DNA of 12,216 nt from DATDDB01 sp035260545. Lineage in GTDB: Bacteria > Pseudomonadota > Gammaproteobacteria > Burkholderiales > Gallionellaceae. Both the position numbers and the translations under genes were made by a program. The stretch is taken from assembly GCA_035260545.1 (NCBI GenBank), contig DATFUZ010000002.1:1-12216 (forward strand), read 5' to 3'. Shown one piece after another: positions 1-6,104 of this stretch (position 1 is the stretch's first letter; each line of letters begins with the position of its first letter). The notes under the pieces were generated by a model that was not told where the DNA came from, searched no databases, and saw nothing but the letters and a program-made list of their open reading frames with translations.

Positions 1-1
1 G

Positions 2-217
2 CACAGCGACGAGCTGCAAAAGCGTAGCGGCATAGACGCCGCCGTGCTGCTGGTGCTCTCGGTGGTGGCGCGTGAACTCCACCTCACCACCCACCCCGAC
101 GAGACGATAGAGAAGCTGAAGACCAGCTTCCTGTTCTCACGCCTGCAGGACAAAGAGATCGAAACCGCGATCAAGGCGCTGGAGATGATCCTGAAGAGCA
201 GGAACCACTCGCTTTAA
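2..217 (+). CDS. small helical protein, C-terminal part (5' end outside window)
   Basis: The frame is open from the window edge to TAA at 215-217 and gives the last 71 residues of a protein whose start is not visible. No function is recognised. The segment looks helical, with a hydrophobic stretch (AAVLLVLSVVA) followed by a charged part. It aligns without gaps over all 71 residues with the C-terminal 71 residues of the protein encoded at 2098-2355. About 30 of 71 positions are identical, including an unbroken block IEKLKTSFLFS. That match is the main evidence that both frames are coding. Codon third positions here are mostly G or C, unlike the copy at 2098. By analogy with that 85-residue copy, about 14 residues may lie outside the window. 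Confidence 0.75.
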   Translation, partial: HSDELQKRSGIDAAVLLVLSVVARELHLTTHPDETIEKLKTSFLFSRLQDKEIETAIKALEMILKSRNHSL

Positions 218-391
218 CGGCGGCCGTTGCTGCCGTCAAAGGGTGTCCGGTAGACTTGCCGAAGGGGGGATAGCCTGAAGGATCCCGGAGGAAGGCATTA
301 GGGATGACCATCGAAATTATAAAGGCAGCCCGGCCCACGAGTTCAAATTGCTTGCGTTGTGAAGCCGATGACAGTATTTCGACGGAAGAAG

Positions 392-1057
392 TCAGCGGCG
401 CGCCGTTTTGTGAGCGTCCTCCACGTGTTCATGTTGGGTGGAGTTTATCTGCTGCTGAATCAAATTGGTTGATTTTTGAACCTCTCCCGATATGAACTCC
501 TTGCTCGGGCCAGTAAAGGCAAGAATGATGCCGACGGCGCCAATAAAAAAGCTTATCAAGGCCACCACATAAGATATATGACTTTGTTTCTTGATCGTGG
601 CATGATCGCTTTTCATTTCCTGGTATTCACCAAGCACCTTCTTCAGCGGATGCAGCAATTCCTTGTCGCTTTCGACTGCGCTTTCGGTACACAGGGTTGA
701 AAGTCGTGCAAGCGAGGGCCGGACTTCTTCGGGGAAGGACTCGAATGGTTCGTCCCTGTTTATCTCTGACAGAAGAATCTTGAACTGTGCGTGTTCTTCG
801 TGGCCTTCTGCTTCAGAATAAAGTTCAAACAGGGTTTTGATGGATTGTGTTGCCGAAAGGCCGAGTCCTCTGCCTATATCGGAAATCTCCGGGGCCTGGA
901 GCTGAATTCCGCTTTGAATCTTTTTTCTGATCTGGTTTTTAAGTTTAACTCTGGCCTTTTGCACAAGAAGCAAAGGGCGCATCAACGCGCCGATGCCCGC
1001 AGCTGCAAGTGTCAACAATAGCGCAGGCAGAAAGACAGAGAGTATGTTTGCACTCAT
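392..1057 (-). CDS. two-helix membrane protein of unknown function
   Basis: This is a 221-residue protein. ATG at 1057 is preferred over the in-frame upstream start at 1096 because GAGGAGA lies six bases before it. A hydrophobic helix at residues 5-30 is followed by a strongly basic stretch (about 34-47). A soluble, helix-rich domain spans about 55-160, a second hydrophobic helix 162-182, and a polar Gln/His-rich tail ends the protein. The basic stretch suggests that the middle domain is cytoplasmic with both termini outward; this is inference. I do not recognise the family. It is transcribed alone, its base composition is more AT-rich than the phage and chromosomal genes, and it lies just downstream of the prophage block. 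It could be a phage-carried accessory gene or an unrelated island gene. Confidence 0.75.
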   Translation of the reverse strand: MSANILSVFLPALLLTLAAAGIGALMRPLLLVQKARVKLKNQIRKKIQSGIQLQAPEISDIGRGLGLSATQSIKTLFELYSEAEGHEEHAQFKILLSEINRDEPFESFPEEVRPSLARLSTLCTESAVESDKELLHPLKKVLGEYQEMKSDHATIKKQSHISYVVALISFFIGAVGIILAFTGPSKEFISGEVQKSTNLIQQQINSTQHEHVEDAHKTARR

Positions 1058-1096
1058 GTTTGTCTCCTCATGCAACGCCCGCAGTTGCGAACACAA

Positions 1097-1395
1097 CGCT
1101 ACGGCGCGATATGCCTGGACAAATCAGGCAGGAGAATAATCTGGCAGTTCTTGATCAAAAGAGGTTATCCAACATTTCCCCTGCCTACAAGCTCAACGTT
1201 GCGAAAAGTGCACATGCGGCAAAGATGGTGAATATTCATCTGAGGTCGAAGTGGGAATACGCGCATTCCGGATAGAGTGGCAAAAGGCTGACAGCAGGCA
1301 AACGCCGCAATTTTTGTAGCGCATGGCGGTCATCCCCCAGTGGCCGCCATGGCCGGACGATCAGACATACGCTGTCAGATCAACGCTTCCGCACG
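1097..1395. other. intergenic region without a convincing gene
   Basis: About 300 bases lie between the membrane protein start and the stop of the phage tail gene. The only frame listed as open here (from 1009) overlaps the start of the membrane protein and has no ribosome binding site or recognisable content. The stretch probably carries the promoter of the minus-strand membrane gene. It also holds a strong hairpin at 1322-1351. Confidence 0.5.
1322..1351. terminator. hairpin downstream of the phage tail gene
   Basis: CATGGCGG (1322-1329) and CCGCCATG (1344-1351) are perfectly complementary. The stem can extend three more pairs, one of them a G-T pair, leaving an 8-base loop. It begins 45 bases after the stop of the tail gene, where a minus-strand late transcript would end. 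No T tract follows on the minus strand, so it is not a classical intrinsic terminator. It may stabilise a 3' end or act with Rho. Confidence 0.4.
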
Positions 1396-2061
1396 CTAAC
1401 GATTCACCATCCACGCCGCGCCTTGTAGCGGCTTCACATTGCGCTGGTTGGCATCCGAGCCTATCGCCCATTCGCGCCACTTGATGAATTCCTGCATTTT
1501 GGCCATGGCGGCCGCTCTGCCCTCCGCGCCCTTGAGCACGGGCCCGGCGAGGTGGCTGGCGAGCAGCGTCGCCAGACCCTGCACGAAGAGCGGCGAGAAT
1601 TCGGCAGTATCCGACACCGCGCGGGTGTAGCGCAGCAGCGCATTGGCCTGGTTGGTGAGGATCACCTCATCGCCGTCTATGCTTTCGATCTGGAACGGCT
1701 GCGGCGTATAGATGCCCACCCCTGTCTGCACCGGATAGGGCAGCGTGCCGGCCATCTGCAGGCCGACGCTGTAGTCATCTGCGGCGGCGGGGTCGAGCAC
1801 TGCCAGGTAATCGAGCGCGTCCGAAGGCGGAGCGTAGGCATATTGCCACTGCGGAAAGGGGTTGCTCACCTGCGCGAGCTGCACCCGCGCGGTGGCGAAG
1901 CCCCAGGTGTGCATGGCGAGCAGCGCATCGCGCGCGATGGGGTAGAAGCGCGCGCAGTGCGCGGCCTGCGCGCTCTGGTCGGGCGGGTTGATGCTCTGCA
2001 CGGCGGCGGAATCGCCGAGCTGGGCGAGAGCCAGGTTACAGATGTCGACGTCGCTAGCCAT
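1396..2061 (-). CDS. phage tail tubular protein A / head-tail adaptor-like protein
   Basis: This is a 221-residue protein resembling the tail tubular protein A (T7 gp11-like) adaptors that sit between portal and tail in short-tailed phages. Family-typical features are an N-terminal NLALAQLGD at residues 9-17, a helix HCARFYPIARDALL at 35-48 followed by HTWGFA at 51-56, and a C-terminal helical part with FIKWREWAIG. The length matches the family, so the gene appears intact. ATG at 2061 has AAAGGAGAAA just upstream on the minus strand. It is the last phage gene on this side: the other tail genes that should follow are replaced by an unrelated membrane protein gene. Function rests on sequence resemblance recognised by eye. 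Confidence 0.8.
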   Translation of the reverse strand: MASDVDICNLALAQLGDSAAVQSINPPDQSAQAAHCARFYPIARDALLAMHTWGFATARVQLAQVSNPFPQWQYAYAPPSDALDYLAVLDPAAADDYSVGLQMAGTLPYPVQTGVGIYTPQPFQIESIDGDEVILTNQANALLRYTRAVSDTAEFSPLFVQGLATLLASHLAGPVLKGAEGRAAAMAKMQEFIKWREWAIGSDANQRNVKPLQGAAWMVNR

Positions 2062-2062
2062 G

Positions 2063-2374
2063 TTAAGATTTCTCCTTTAAATTAGGGAGGTCAGGCAATG
2101 GAAGATCCGATTGATGTACTTCTCGCCGCATCCGAAGCGCATTCCGAACAGATCGCAAAGCTTCAAGGAATGATTGCCGCGCTCGGAATGGTGTGTACAG
2201 CACTCGCTGAAGAAGTGAAGTTGGCACCGAACCCTGACGCATCAATTGAGAAGCTAAAGACATCCTTTCTTTTCTCAAAACTGCCAGACGCTCAAGTTCA
2301 GGCCGCGAATAGGATGCTTGAGCTAGTTTTAAAGCCACCGCGTCGTAATCAATAGTGTGTATCTCAATTGTCAT
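2063..2374 (-). CDS. doubtful 103-residue frame antisense to the small helical gene
   Basis: An open frame on the phage strand would encode 103 residues rich in Arg and Leu, without recognisable motifs. In its favour, GGAG sits six bases before its ATG, and its stop TAA lies one base before the tail gene ATG with that gene's ribosome binding site inside its last codons. That is how genes in a phage late operon are packed. Against it, the opposite strand encodes a protein with a clear homologue at 2-217, and the equivalent antisense frame in that homologue is closed by a stop. It is most likely a shadow, but two real overlapping genes are possible. Confidence 0.25.
   Translation of the reverse strand: MTIEIHTIDYDAVALKLAQASYSRPELERLAVLRKERMSLASQLMRQGSVPTSLLQRVLYTPFRARQSFLEALRSVRNALRMRREVHQSDLPLPDLPNLKEKS
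2098..2355 (+). CDS. small helical protein, paralogue of the gene at the window start
   Basis: This is an 85-residue protein with no recognised function. ATG at 2098 has GGGAGG at 2085-2090, a good ribosome binding site. It is predicted to be helical, without a signal peptide or obvious catalytic motif. The last 71 residues align without gaps to the partial protein at 2-217, sharing the block IEKLKTSFLFS and about 42% identity, so the frame is very likely real. It is divergent from the phage tail gene, with only 36 bases between the two starts, and opposes all phage genes, like a separately transcribed cargo gene. Third codon positions are AT-rich compared with the other copy, suggesting a different origin or date of arrival. 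A minus-strand frame covers it completely. Confidence 0.7.
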   Translation: MEDPIDVLLAASEAHSEQIAKLQGMIAALGMVCTALAEEVKLAPNPDASIEKLKTSFLFSKLPDAQVQAANRMLELVLKPPRRNQ

Positions 2375-2535
2375 TCAATCTCCAGAACAATAATGCTGCA
2401 AGGCCGTAATCAACAGTGAATTGGCCGAGCACAGATGTCGCGACGGCCCCCCTCCCCTGTGCGCCGCCGAGTCGCGCAGGCGGGCCGGGATGTGTCTGGC
2501 GAATATGTTCGAGCACGTGGCCGCGCGCAGCGTGC

Positions 2536-2616
2536 GTAGGATGGGTGGAGCGCAGCGATACCCATCACTCGCTTTCACATTGTTTGTTGGGTATCGCTGC
2601 GCTCCACCCAACCTAC
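2536..2616. repeat. inverted pair of a 31-bp repeat
   Basis: The left arm (2536-2566) and the right arm (2586-2616) are reverse complements at 29 of 31 positions, with a 19-base spacer. The core reads GGGTGGAGCGCAGCGATACC. Read through on either strand it gives the peptide VGWVERSDTH, a string often seen in spurious ORFs of proteobacterial genomes, which marks a dispersed genomic repeat. Confidence 0.85.
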
Positions 2617-2718
2617 CCAAGTTTCCCGCACATCGCACACCGCCCCTCCCCTGTGCGCCGTCCCGCAGATCGGGGGCAGGCGAGCGGGGATTTGGGCGAG
2701 CATTGTTCGAGCTCCGCA

Positions 2719-2743
2719 GCGGGCCACGGTGTGTGTGGCCCGC
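2719..2743. repeat. 9-bp stem hairpin
   Basis: GCGGGCCAC (2719-2727) and GTGGCCCGC (2735-2743) form a perfect 9-bp stem with a 7-base loop. No T tract follows. It is part of the repeat cluster. Confidence 0.6.
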
Positions 2744-2782
2744 CAGGGCGAGTTGCGCAGCACCCGCAAGGAGTACGCCGTG

Positions 2783-2809
2783 GTTGTATGGGGCTAAAGC
2801 CCCAACAAC
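2783..2809. repeat. 12-bp hairpin with a two-base loop
   Basis: TGGGGCT and AGCCCCA (2789-2795, 2798-2804) pair perfectly around AA. The stem extends with GTTGT (2783-2787) and ACAAC (2805-2809) past a single bulged A. No T tract follows, and no open gene precedes it. Confidence 0.6.
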
Positions 2810-2882
2810 ACACGCAGCCCCCGCGAGAATGGGCCCGAGCGAGGGCCCGCGCAGCGGCGGCGCACCGGGACGGGCTTTCTTT

Positions 2883-2916
2883 GGTTACTTTCTTTGCCCG
2901 AGCAAAGAAAGTGACC
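2883..2916. repeat. 15-bp stem palindromic repeat
   Basis: GGTTACTTTCTTTGC (2883-2897) pairs with GCAAAGAAAGTGACC (2902-2916) around CCGA, all 15 positions pairing with one G-T. The translated string FFARAKKVTK is another frequent product of spurious ORFs in proteobacteria, so this is probably a dispersed repeat unit. Confidence 0.75.
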
Positions 2917-2986
2917 GGCATGCCGGGCCGCCCCCGGCGCAAACCTTTGAACACCGCCTGCCATTCACGATAGCCGACCATCTCGA

Positions 2987-3051
2987 GATGGGTATCGCTA
3001 CGCTCCACCCATCCTACGAAAAGCGCGCTGGATTCCGGCCTGCGCCGGAAT
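2987..3051. repeat. third 31-bp repeat copy plus a dRS3-like palindrome
   Basis: Positions 2987-3017 are a third copy of the 31-bp repeat, in the orientation of the right arm at 2586. It is followed by ATTCCGGC (3032-3039), CTGC and GCCGGAAT (3044-3051), a perfect 8-bp palindrome. Its layout resembles the ATTCCC/GGGAAT dispersed repeats (dRS3 type) known from Neisseria and other betaproteobacteria. Confidence 0.7.
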
Positions 3052-3085
3052 GACGCCCTCACTGCCTGCCCACCCCGGCTAGCGG

Positions 3086-3334
3086 CTATGCCGCTTCCTG
3101 CAGCACTTTCCGCGCCGGGTCGTCGGGATCATTCAAATTGATCCCGGCCGCCGCTTCCTGCTGGCGGGCGAGCGCTTCGCGGTCGGCGTTCTTTCCGGCG
3201 GTCGCGGCTTTTTTGGCGGCGCCATCGAGCGGGTCGAGGTTGGCGGAGGGGATGCCGTCGTAGTCGATCTCGGTGCCCGCATCGAGCAGGACGTTGCCGA
3301 TGAAGCTTTTTTCTTTGACGCGATATTTGGCCAT
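3086..3334 (-). CDS. small phage virion-region protein (82 aa)
   Basis: This is an 82-residue protein beginning MAKYRVKEKSFIGN with DAGTEIDYDG at residues 18-27. The pattern is common among short proteins encoded just after the capsid genes in short-tailed phages. No enzymatic motif is visible. Residues 37-65 are Ala-, Lys- and Arg-rich and probably helical. ATG at 3334 has AGGAG eight bases upstream on the minus strand. It follows the Bbp16-like gene in the late operon but is separated from it by 178 bases that hold an inverted-repeat element. The exact virion role is unknown; it may be a head-completion or structural accessory protein. Confidence 0.7.
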   Translation of the reverse strand: MAKYRVKEKSFIGNVLLDAGTEIDYDGIPSANLDPLDGAAKKAATAGKNADREALARQQEAAAGINLNDPDDPARKVLQEAA

Positions 3335-3386
3335 TCATTTCTCCTGGGTTCTTAGTGGGCCGCCTTTCGACGACGCCGAGGTATTT

Positions 3387-3512
3387 ATTTCAGCCCCAGT
3401 TCTAAGGTGAGACAAGGCGGCGACAAGCGAGCGACGAAGACAGTGCATAGAAGCACGGCCAGGAGCGAGCGCGGAAGCCAACACAGTATCACCGACGAAA
3501 TGGGGCTGAAAT
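3387..3512. repeat. 126-bp element bounded by 12-bp inverted repeats
   Basis: ATTTCAGCCCCA (3387-3398) and TGGGGCTGAAAT (3501-3512) are perfect inverted repeats with 102 bases between them. The interior has no supported gene and is rich in GCGA/GGAGCGAGCG-type strings. The element abuts the stop codon of the Bbp16-like gene (3513-3515), as an insertion between two phage genes would. No clear target duplication is seen. A MITE-like or other dispersed non-coding repeat is the likeliest reading. Confidence 0.5.
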
Positions 3513-3977
3513 TTACAGCACCGAGAAGCCGCTGGGATACACCTTGTTATCGGAAATCTCCAGCCCGACGTCGGCATACACGGCGCCGGCGGTATTGGCG
3601 CCGCCGTTCACCGCCTGCAGGCCGAGGTAGCGCTGGGAGAGCGAGCCCAGGCGCGGGGCGAGCTTGCAGGCGAAGCGCGATCCGGCAACGAGGCTGGCGA
3701 CGGGGATGGCGCCGGTGCTGCCGATGACGCTGACGTTGGTGGTGAGCGCGGCGTCGTCGGCGACGATGAACTGAAATTCGGCCGAGGTGCCGCCGGCGAA
3801 GGCGGTGGTGACTTCCACGCGGCCATACAGTTCCTGGCCTTCGCCGATGTCGCGGTTTTGCAGCAGGTCGATGGTGTTGGCCGAGGTGACGTCGGCGCTG
3901 GTGGCGAAGACGTTCTGGCCGGTTACGGTGTTGCCGGTGATGGAGCCGGACAAAGCCAGCAGGGAATCGACTATCAT
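3513..3977 (-). CDS. Bbp16-like capsid cement (decoration) protein
   Basis: This is a 154-residue protein resembling the Bbp16 family, the cement protein of Bordetella phage BPP-1 that sits on the capsid surface and stabilises it. ATG at 3977 is chosen because AAGGAG precedes it by seven bases. A frame reaching upstream to 4058 merely reads through a palindromic repeat. It begins MIVDSLLALSGS, runs through a Thr/Ala/Ser-rich beta-type sequence with LGSLSQRYLGLQ near residues 109-120, and ends VYPSGFSVL. The absence of a signal peptide or helix-rich regions fits a beta-sandwich virion protein. It lies directly downstream of the capsid gene, the same order as in BPP-1. Identification is by family resemblance. 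Confidence 0.8.
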   Translation of the reverse strand: MIVDSLLALSGSITGNTVTGQNVFATSADVTSANTIDLLQNRDIGEGQELYGRVEVTTAFAGGTSAEFQFIVADDAALTTNVSVIGSTGAIPVASLVAGSRFACKLAPRLGSLSQRYLGLQAVNGGANTAGAVYADVGLEISDNKVYPSGFSVL

Positions 3978-4033
3978 GGTTTGCTCCTTTTCAAATTGAG
4001 TGGTTCCGGGAGGAGCATGCACGCCCCTCCCTG

Positions 4034-4055
4034 CCCCTCCCCCGAAGGGAGAGGG
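4034..4055. repeat. GC-rich hairpin between capsid and cement genes
   Basis: CCCCTCCCCC, CGAA and GGGAGAGGG form an imperfect stem-loop with a CGAA loop. On the minus strand it reads CCCTCTCCCTTCGGGGGAG, a string very common in intergenic regions of proteobacteria. It may attenuate or process the late transcript between the capsid and cement genes. No T tract follows. Confidence 0.5.
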
Positions 4056-4070
4056 CACGTTCGCTTACGC

Positions 4071-5075
4071 TCAGACCACGCGCGCTTCGGTGTTGAGCAC
4101 CTGGTCCACGCGGCGGATGGGGCAGCCTTCGAATTCGAGCCAGCTTTGCGCGGTGCCGAACTGGTTGAGGCCTTTTTCCACGGTGACCGCGTAGTTGCTC
4201 TTTGCCAGCGCTTGCAGGCGCAGCATGGAGTAGACGGTGCGGTTCATGTAGAAGCAGAAGCGGCCGCTGCCGAAATCGGGCACGCGGTCCAGCGCGCGCG
4301 ACATGAGCGCGATCAGGTCCGCTGCCGAGGTGTTGGCGACGAGGTTGGCGGTGTTGATGTTGGCGATGCGCACGACGTAGCGCCAATCCTTCACCACGAG
4401 GCCGTTCTTCCACTGGTAGTGGGTGCGATAGGCTTGGTAGGGGTTGTTGTTGGCGTCGTACACGGGCAGGACGCCCAGGTCATCATGCACCAGGCCGGCC
4501 TTGGAGCCCTTGGGGAAGGTGCAGAACACGCTGTTTTCGCCCCAGCCCACCAGCCAGATGGAGGTGTTGTTGGAGGCGGTGCCGCCGGCGTCGATGATGT
4601 TCTGGGCGTTGCCCGCGTTGGCGATGGCGCTGTAGCGCGGGGCGAGGCCCAGGTACTGGCGCGGGTCGCTCGCGGGATTGCCGTAGAACATGGCGTTGGC
4701 CTGGCTCTGGTTCATGGATTCGATGAAGGCGACGTCTTCCGAGAGGCGAAACTGGGAGACGGTTCCATTCAGTTCGGCCAGATCCTTGTCCACGTCGGAA
4801 TAGCCTTCCAGCATGCCGACCGATTCATCGACGGTAGCGGTGGTGGATTTGCTGCGCGGCACGCCCTGGTTGAGCGAGCGCCAGTAGACAGTGGGCAGGC
4901 CGGTGCGGATGACGACGCGGTGGCCGGTGGGGAGGTTGCCTTCCATGAAGACTGCGTCTTCCAGGATGGCGTTGCGCTGCGAGAGCAGCTCCGCCACCAC
5001 GGGGACTTTGCCGTCCGGGTCCAGGCGCTTGGCCCAGTCTGCGAGTGTCAATGCGCCGTTTGCGAGTGTTGCCAT
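4071..5075 (-). CDS. phage major capsid protein (BPP-1 Bbp17-like)
   Basis: This is a 334-residue protein, close to the usual length for the major capsid protein of BPP-1-like short-tailed phages. In BPP-1 this protein has an HK97-type fold and forms the icosahedral shell. Recognisable segments are the N-terminal LTLADWAKRLDPDGK, then LPTGHRVVIRTGLP and VYWRSLNQG in the N-terminal third. A DESVGMLEGYSDVDKDLAEL region follows, with FYGNPASDPRQYLGLAPRY near the centre and RFCFYMNRTVYSMLRLQAL in the C-terminal third. ATG at 5075 is preceded by AAAGGA. It lies 14 bases after the scaffold-like gene and before the cement gene, matching capsid module order. The frame is uninterrupted with no visible loss of key regions. 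Confidence 0.88.
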   Translation of the reverse strand: MATLANGALTLADWAKRLDPDGKVPVVAELLSQRNAILEDAVFMEGNLPTGHRVVIRTGLPTVYWRSLNQGVPRSKSTTATVDESVGMLEGYSDVDKDLAELNGTVSQFRLSEDVAFIESMNQSQANAMFYGNPASDPRQYLGLAPRYSAIANAGNAQNIIDAGGTASNNTSIWLVGWGENSVFCTFPKGSKAGLVHDDLGVLPVYDANNNPYQAYRTHYQWKNGLVVKDWRYVVRIANINTANLVANTSAADLIALMSRALDRVPDFGSGRFCFYMNRTVYSMLRLQALAKSNYAVTVEKGLNQFGTAQSWLEFEGCPIRRVDQVLNTEARVV

Positions 5076-5089
5076 GGTTTAATCCTTTC

Positions 5090-5791
5090 TCAAGATTGTT
5101 TGCCGTAGAGGACAGTGGCGGCATCCTTGCCACCGGAAGGCGGCCGGGTGCCGCCGGGCACGAAGCTGTCCTCGCTGATCGCTTGCCCCGCACGGACGAA
5201 GAACCGGATCATCTCCGGGTGGTTGCCGATGCGGGATTCGTTCAGCAGCGTGCGCAGGCCATCGGTGCCGAAGGCGTCGCGCGCCTTCTTCGCGATGGCG
5301 AGGTTTTGCTGCAGCCGGTCGCCGCCGATTTCGTGATCGGCTTTTACCTGGCTCACCCATTGCGCATTGACCGCCTGGAGGGCGGCTTGCTGCTGGCGGG
5401 CGATGGCCGGGGCGACGCGGTCCAGCACGTGCTGCGCGGCATCCTGGGAGAGATCGAGTTCGCGCGCGACCTCGGAGAAACTGCCCAGCACGTCGTCGGA
5501 GAAGTGCACGCCCTCCACCGGCTGGAATGCGTAGTGCTCGGGCGCGCCGTGCTGGGCGGTGTTTTCCGTGGCCTCTGGAACCTCCCCTGCTTCCGCTGCC
5601 TCATCGCGCTGGTCTTGCAAAGCGGGGTTCTCGTCCGGGTATGCCTGCTGCTGGCTGGCCTGGGGCGCCGCCTCGTATAGCGCGGCGGCCTCAGGCCCGG
5701 GTGCGGCGCTCTCGACGGTTGCGTGAGAGGCCGCGGCTTGCGATGCGGCGGGAAGTTGGTCTGTTCCGCCGCCTGGCAATTCTTCAGTCAT
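5090..5791 (-). CDS. probable phage scaffolding protein (Bbp18 position)
   Basis: This is a 233-residue acidic protein. Residues 1-80 are low-complexity and rich in Ala, Gln, Glu and Pro. A helical region at about 95-190 follows, with FSEVARELDLSQDAAQHVLD and QVKADHEIGG, and a short C-terminal tail contains PSGGKDAATVLYG. A disordered acidic start plus a central helix, placed just before the major capsid gene, is the usual look of a scaffolding protein that guides procapsid assembly. ATG at 5791 overlaps the end of the upstream gene by 8 bases, indicating translational coupling, and AAGGA lies a few bases upstream. Position and composition support the scaffold call; no catalytic motif shows a fused protease. 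Confidence 0.65.
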   Translation of the reverse strand: MTEELPGGGTDQLPAASQAAASHATVESAAPGPEAAALYEAAPQASQQQAYPDENPALQDQRDEAAEAGEVPEATENTAQHGAPEHYAFQPVEGVHFSDDVLGSFSEVARELDLSQDAAQHVLDRVAPAIARQQQAALQAVNAQWVSQVKADHEIGGDRLQQNLAIAKKARDAFGTDGLRTLLNESRIGNHPEMIRFFVRAGQAISEDSFVPGGTRPPSGGKDAATVLYGKQS

Positions 5792-6104
5792 CGAGTGGGT
5801 CCTTGTCGGTGTTTTCCTTGAGCATGAGCGCCCACTGCTCGGGGCAGGCCGCCATGAGCTTGCGGGTGAGGGCGAGCCCTTCGTTGCGCCTGCCTTCGTT
5901 GAAGGCCATGGTCATGGCGTTGGTGTTGAAGGAGAGCTGGAACACGCCCGCGCGCTCCAGCAGGCGGTGCAAGATGCGGCGGCCGCGCTTGGCGTTCATC
6001 AGCCACTTGAGGTCGTCGTTTTCCTGCAGCACGAGCACGCGCAGCCGCTGCTGCTCGTCGCGGCGGCGGGCCTGCTGTTCGTCGATGTCGGTGGGGTCTG
6101 TCAT
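5784..6104 (-). CDS. Bbp19-like phage protein
   Basis: This is a 106-residue protein resembling the Bbp19-like family of short-tailed phages. It has a charged N-terminal part and a conserved core with RRILHRLLERAGVFQLSF and AMTMAFNEGRRNEGL. The C-terminal half contains LMAACPEQWALMLKE. The family is encoded just before the scaffold and capsid genes, as here, but its function is not established. The start at 6104 lacks a strong ribosome binding site on the minus strand, and the frame is open a little further upstream, so the start is uncertain. In relatives the portal and terminase genes would precede it. Here only about 250 bases separate it from a divergent HD-GYP gene, so the prophage appears cut at this point. 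Confidence 0.75.
   Translation of the reverse strand: MTDPTDIDEQQARRRDEQQRLRVLVLQENDDLKWLMNAKRGRRILHRLLERAGVFQLSFNTNAMTMAFNEGRRNEGLALTRKLMAACPEQWALMLKENTDKDPLDD

Larger units (their letters stand above)
2375..3085. repeat. 711-bp cluster of palindromic intergenic repeats
   Basis: No gene is supported here. Open frames on both strands translate the repeats and carry no family signal. The stretch holds three copies of a 31-bp repeat and four strong hairpins (2719-2743, 2783-2809, 2883-2916, 3032-3051), listed separately. It separates the small virion gene from the tail gene in a block where phage genes are normally tightly packed. It is therefore probably DNA accumulated after the prophage decayed. 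Confidence 0.7.

Noticed and set aside
304..495. 63-residue + frame with AGGAAGG before its ATG
   Set aside because: Its second half runs antisense through the end of the better-supported membrane protein gene, and no homology or domain pattern is seen. It may be a gene remnant but cannot be supported.
2613..3062. 149-residue minus frame with VGWVERSDTH and FFARAKKVTK strings
   Set aside because: The translation simply reads through palindromic repeats. Such strings are a known mark of spurious ORFs.
3858..5108. 416-residue + frame, the longest in the window
   Set aside because: It is antisense to the capsid and cement genes and has a His/Val/Gly/Ala-rich shadow composition without motifs. 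The minus strand carries clear phage proteins with good ribosome binding sites.
1396..6104. Possible diversity-generating retroelement, as in phage BPP-1
   Set aside because: No reverse transcriptase, accessory gene or template/variable repeat pair is present in the window.
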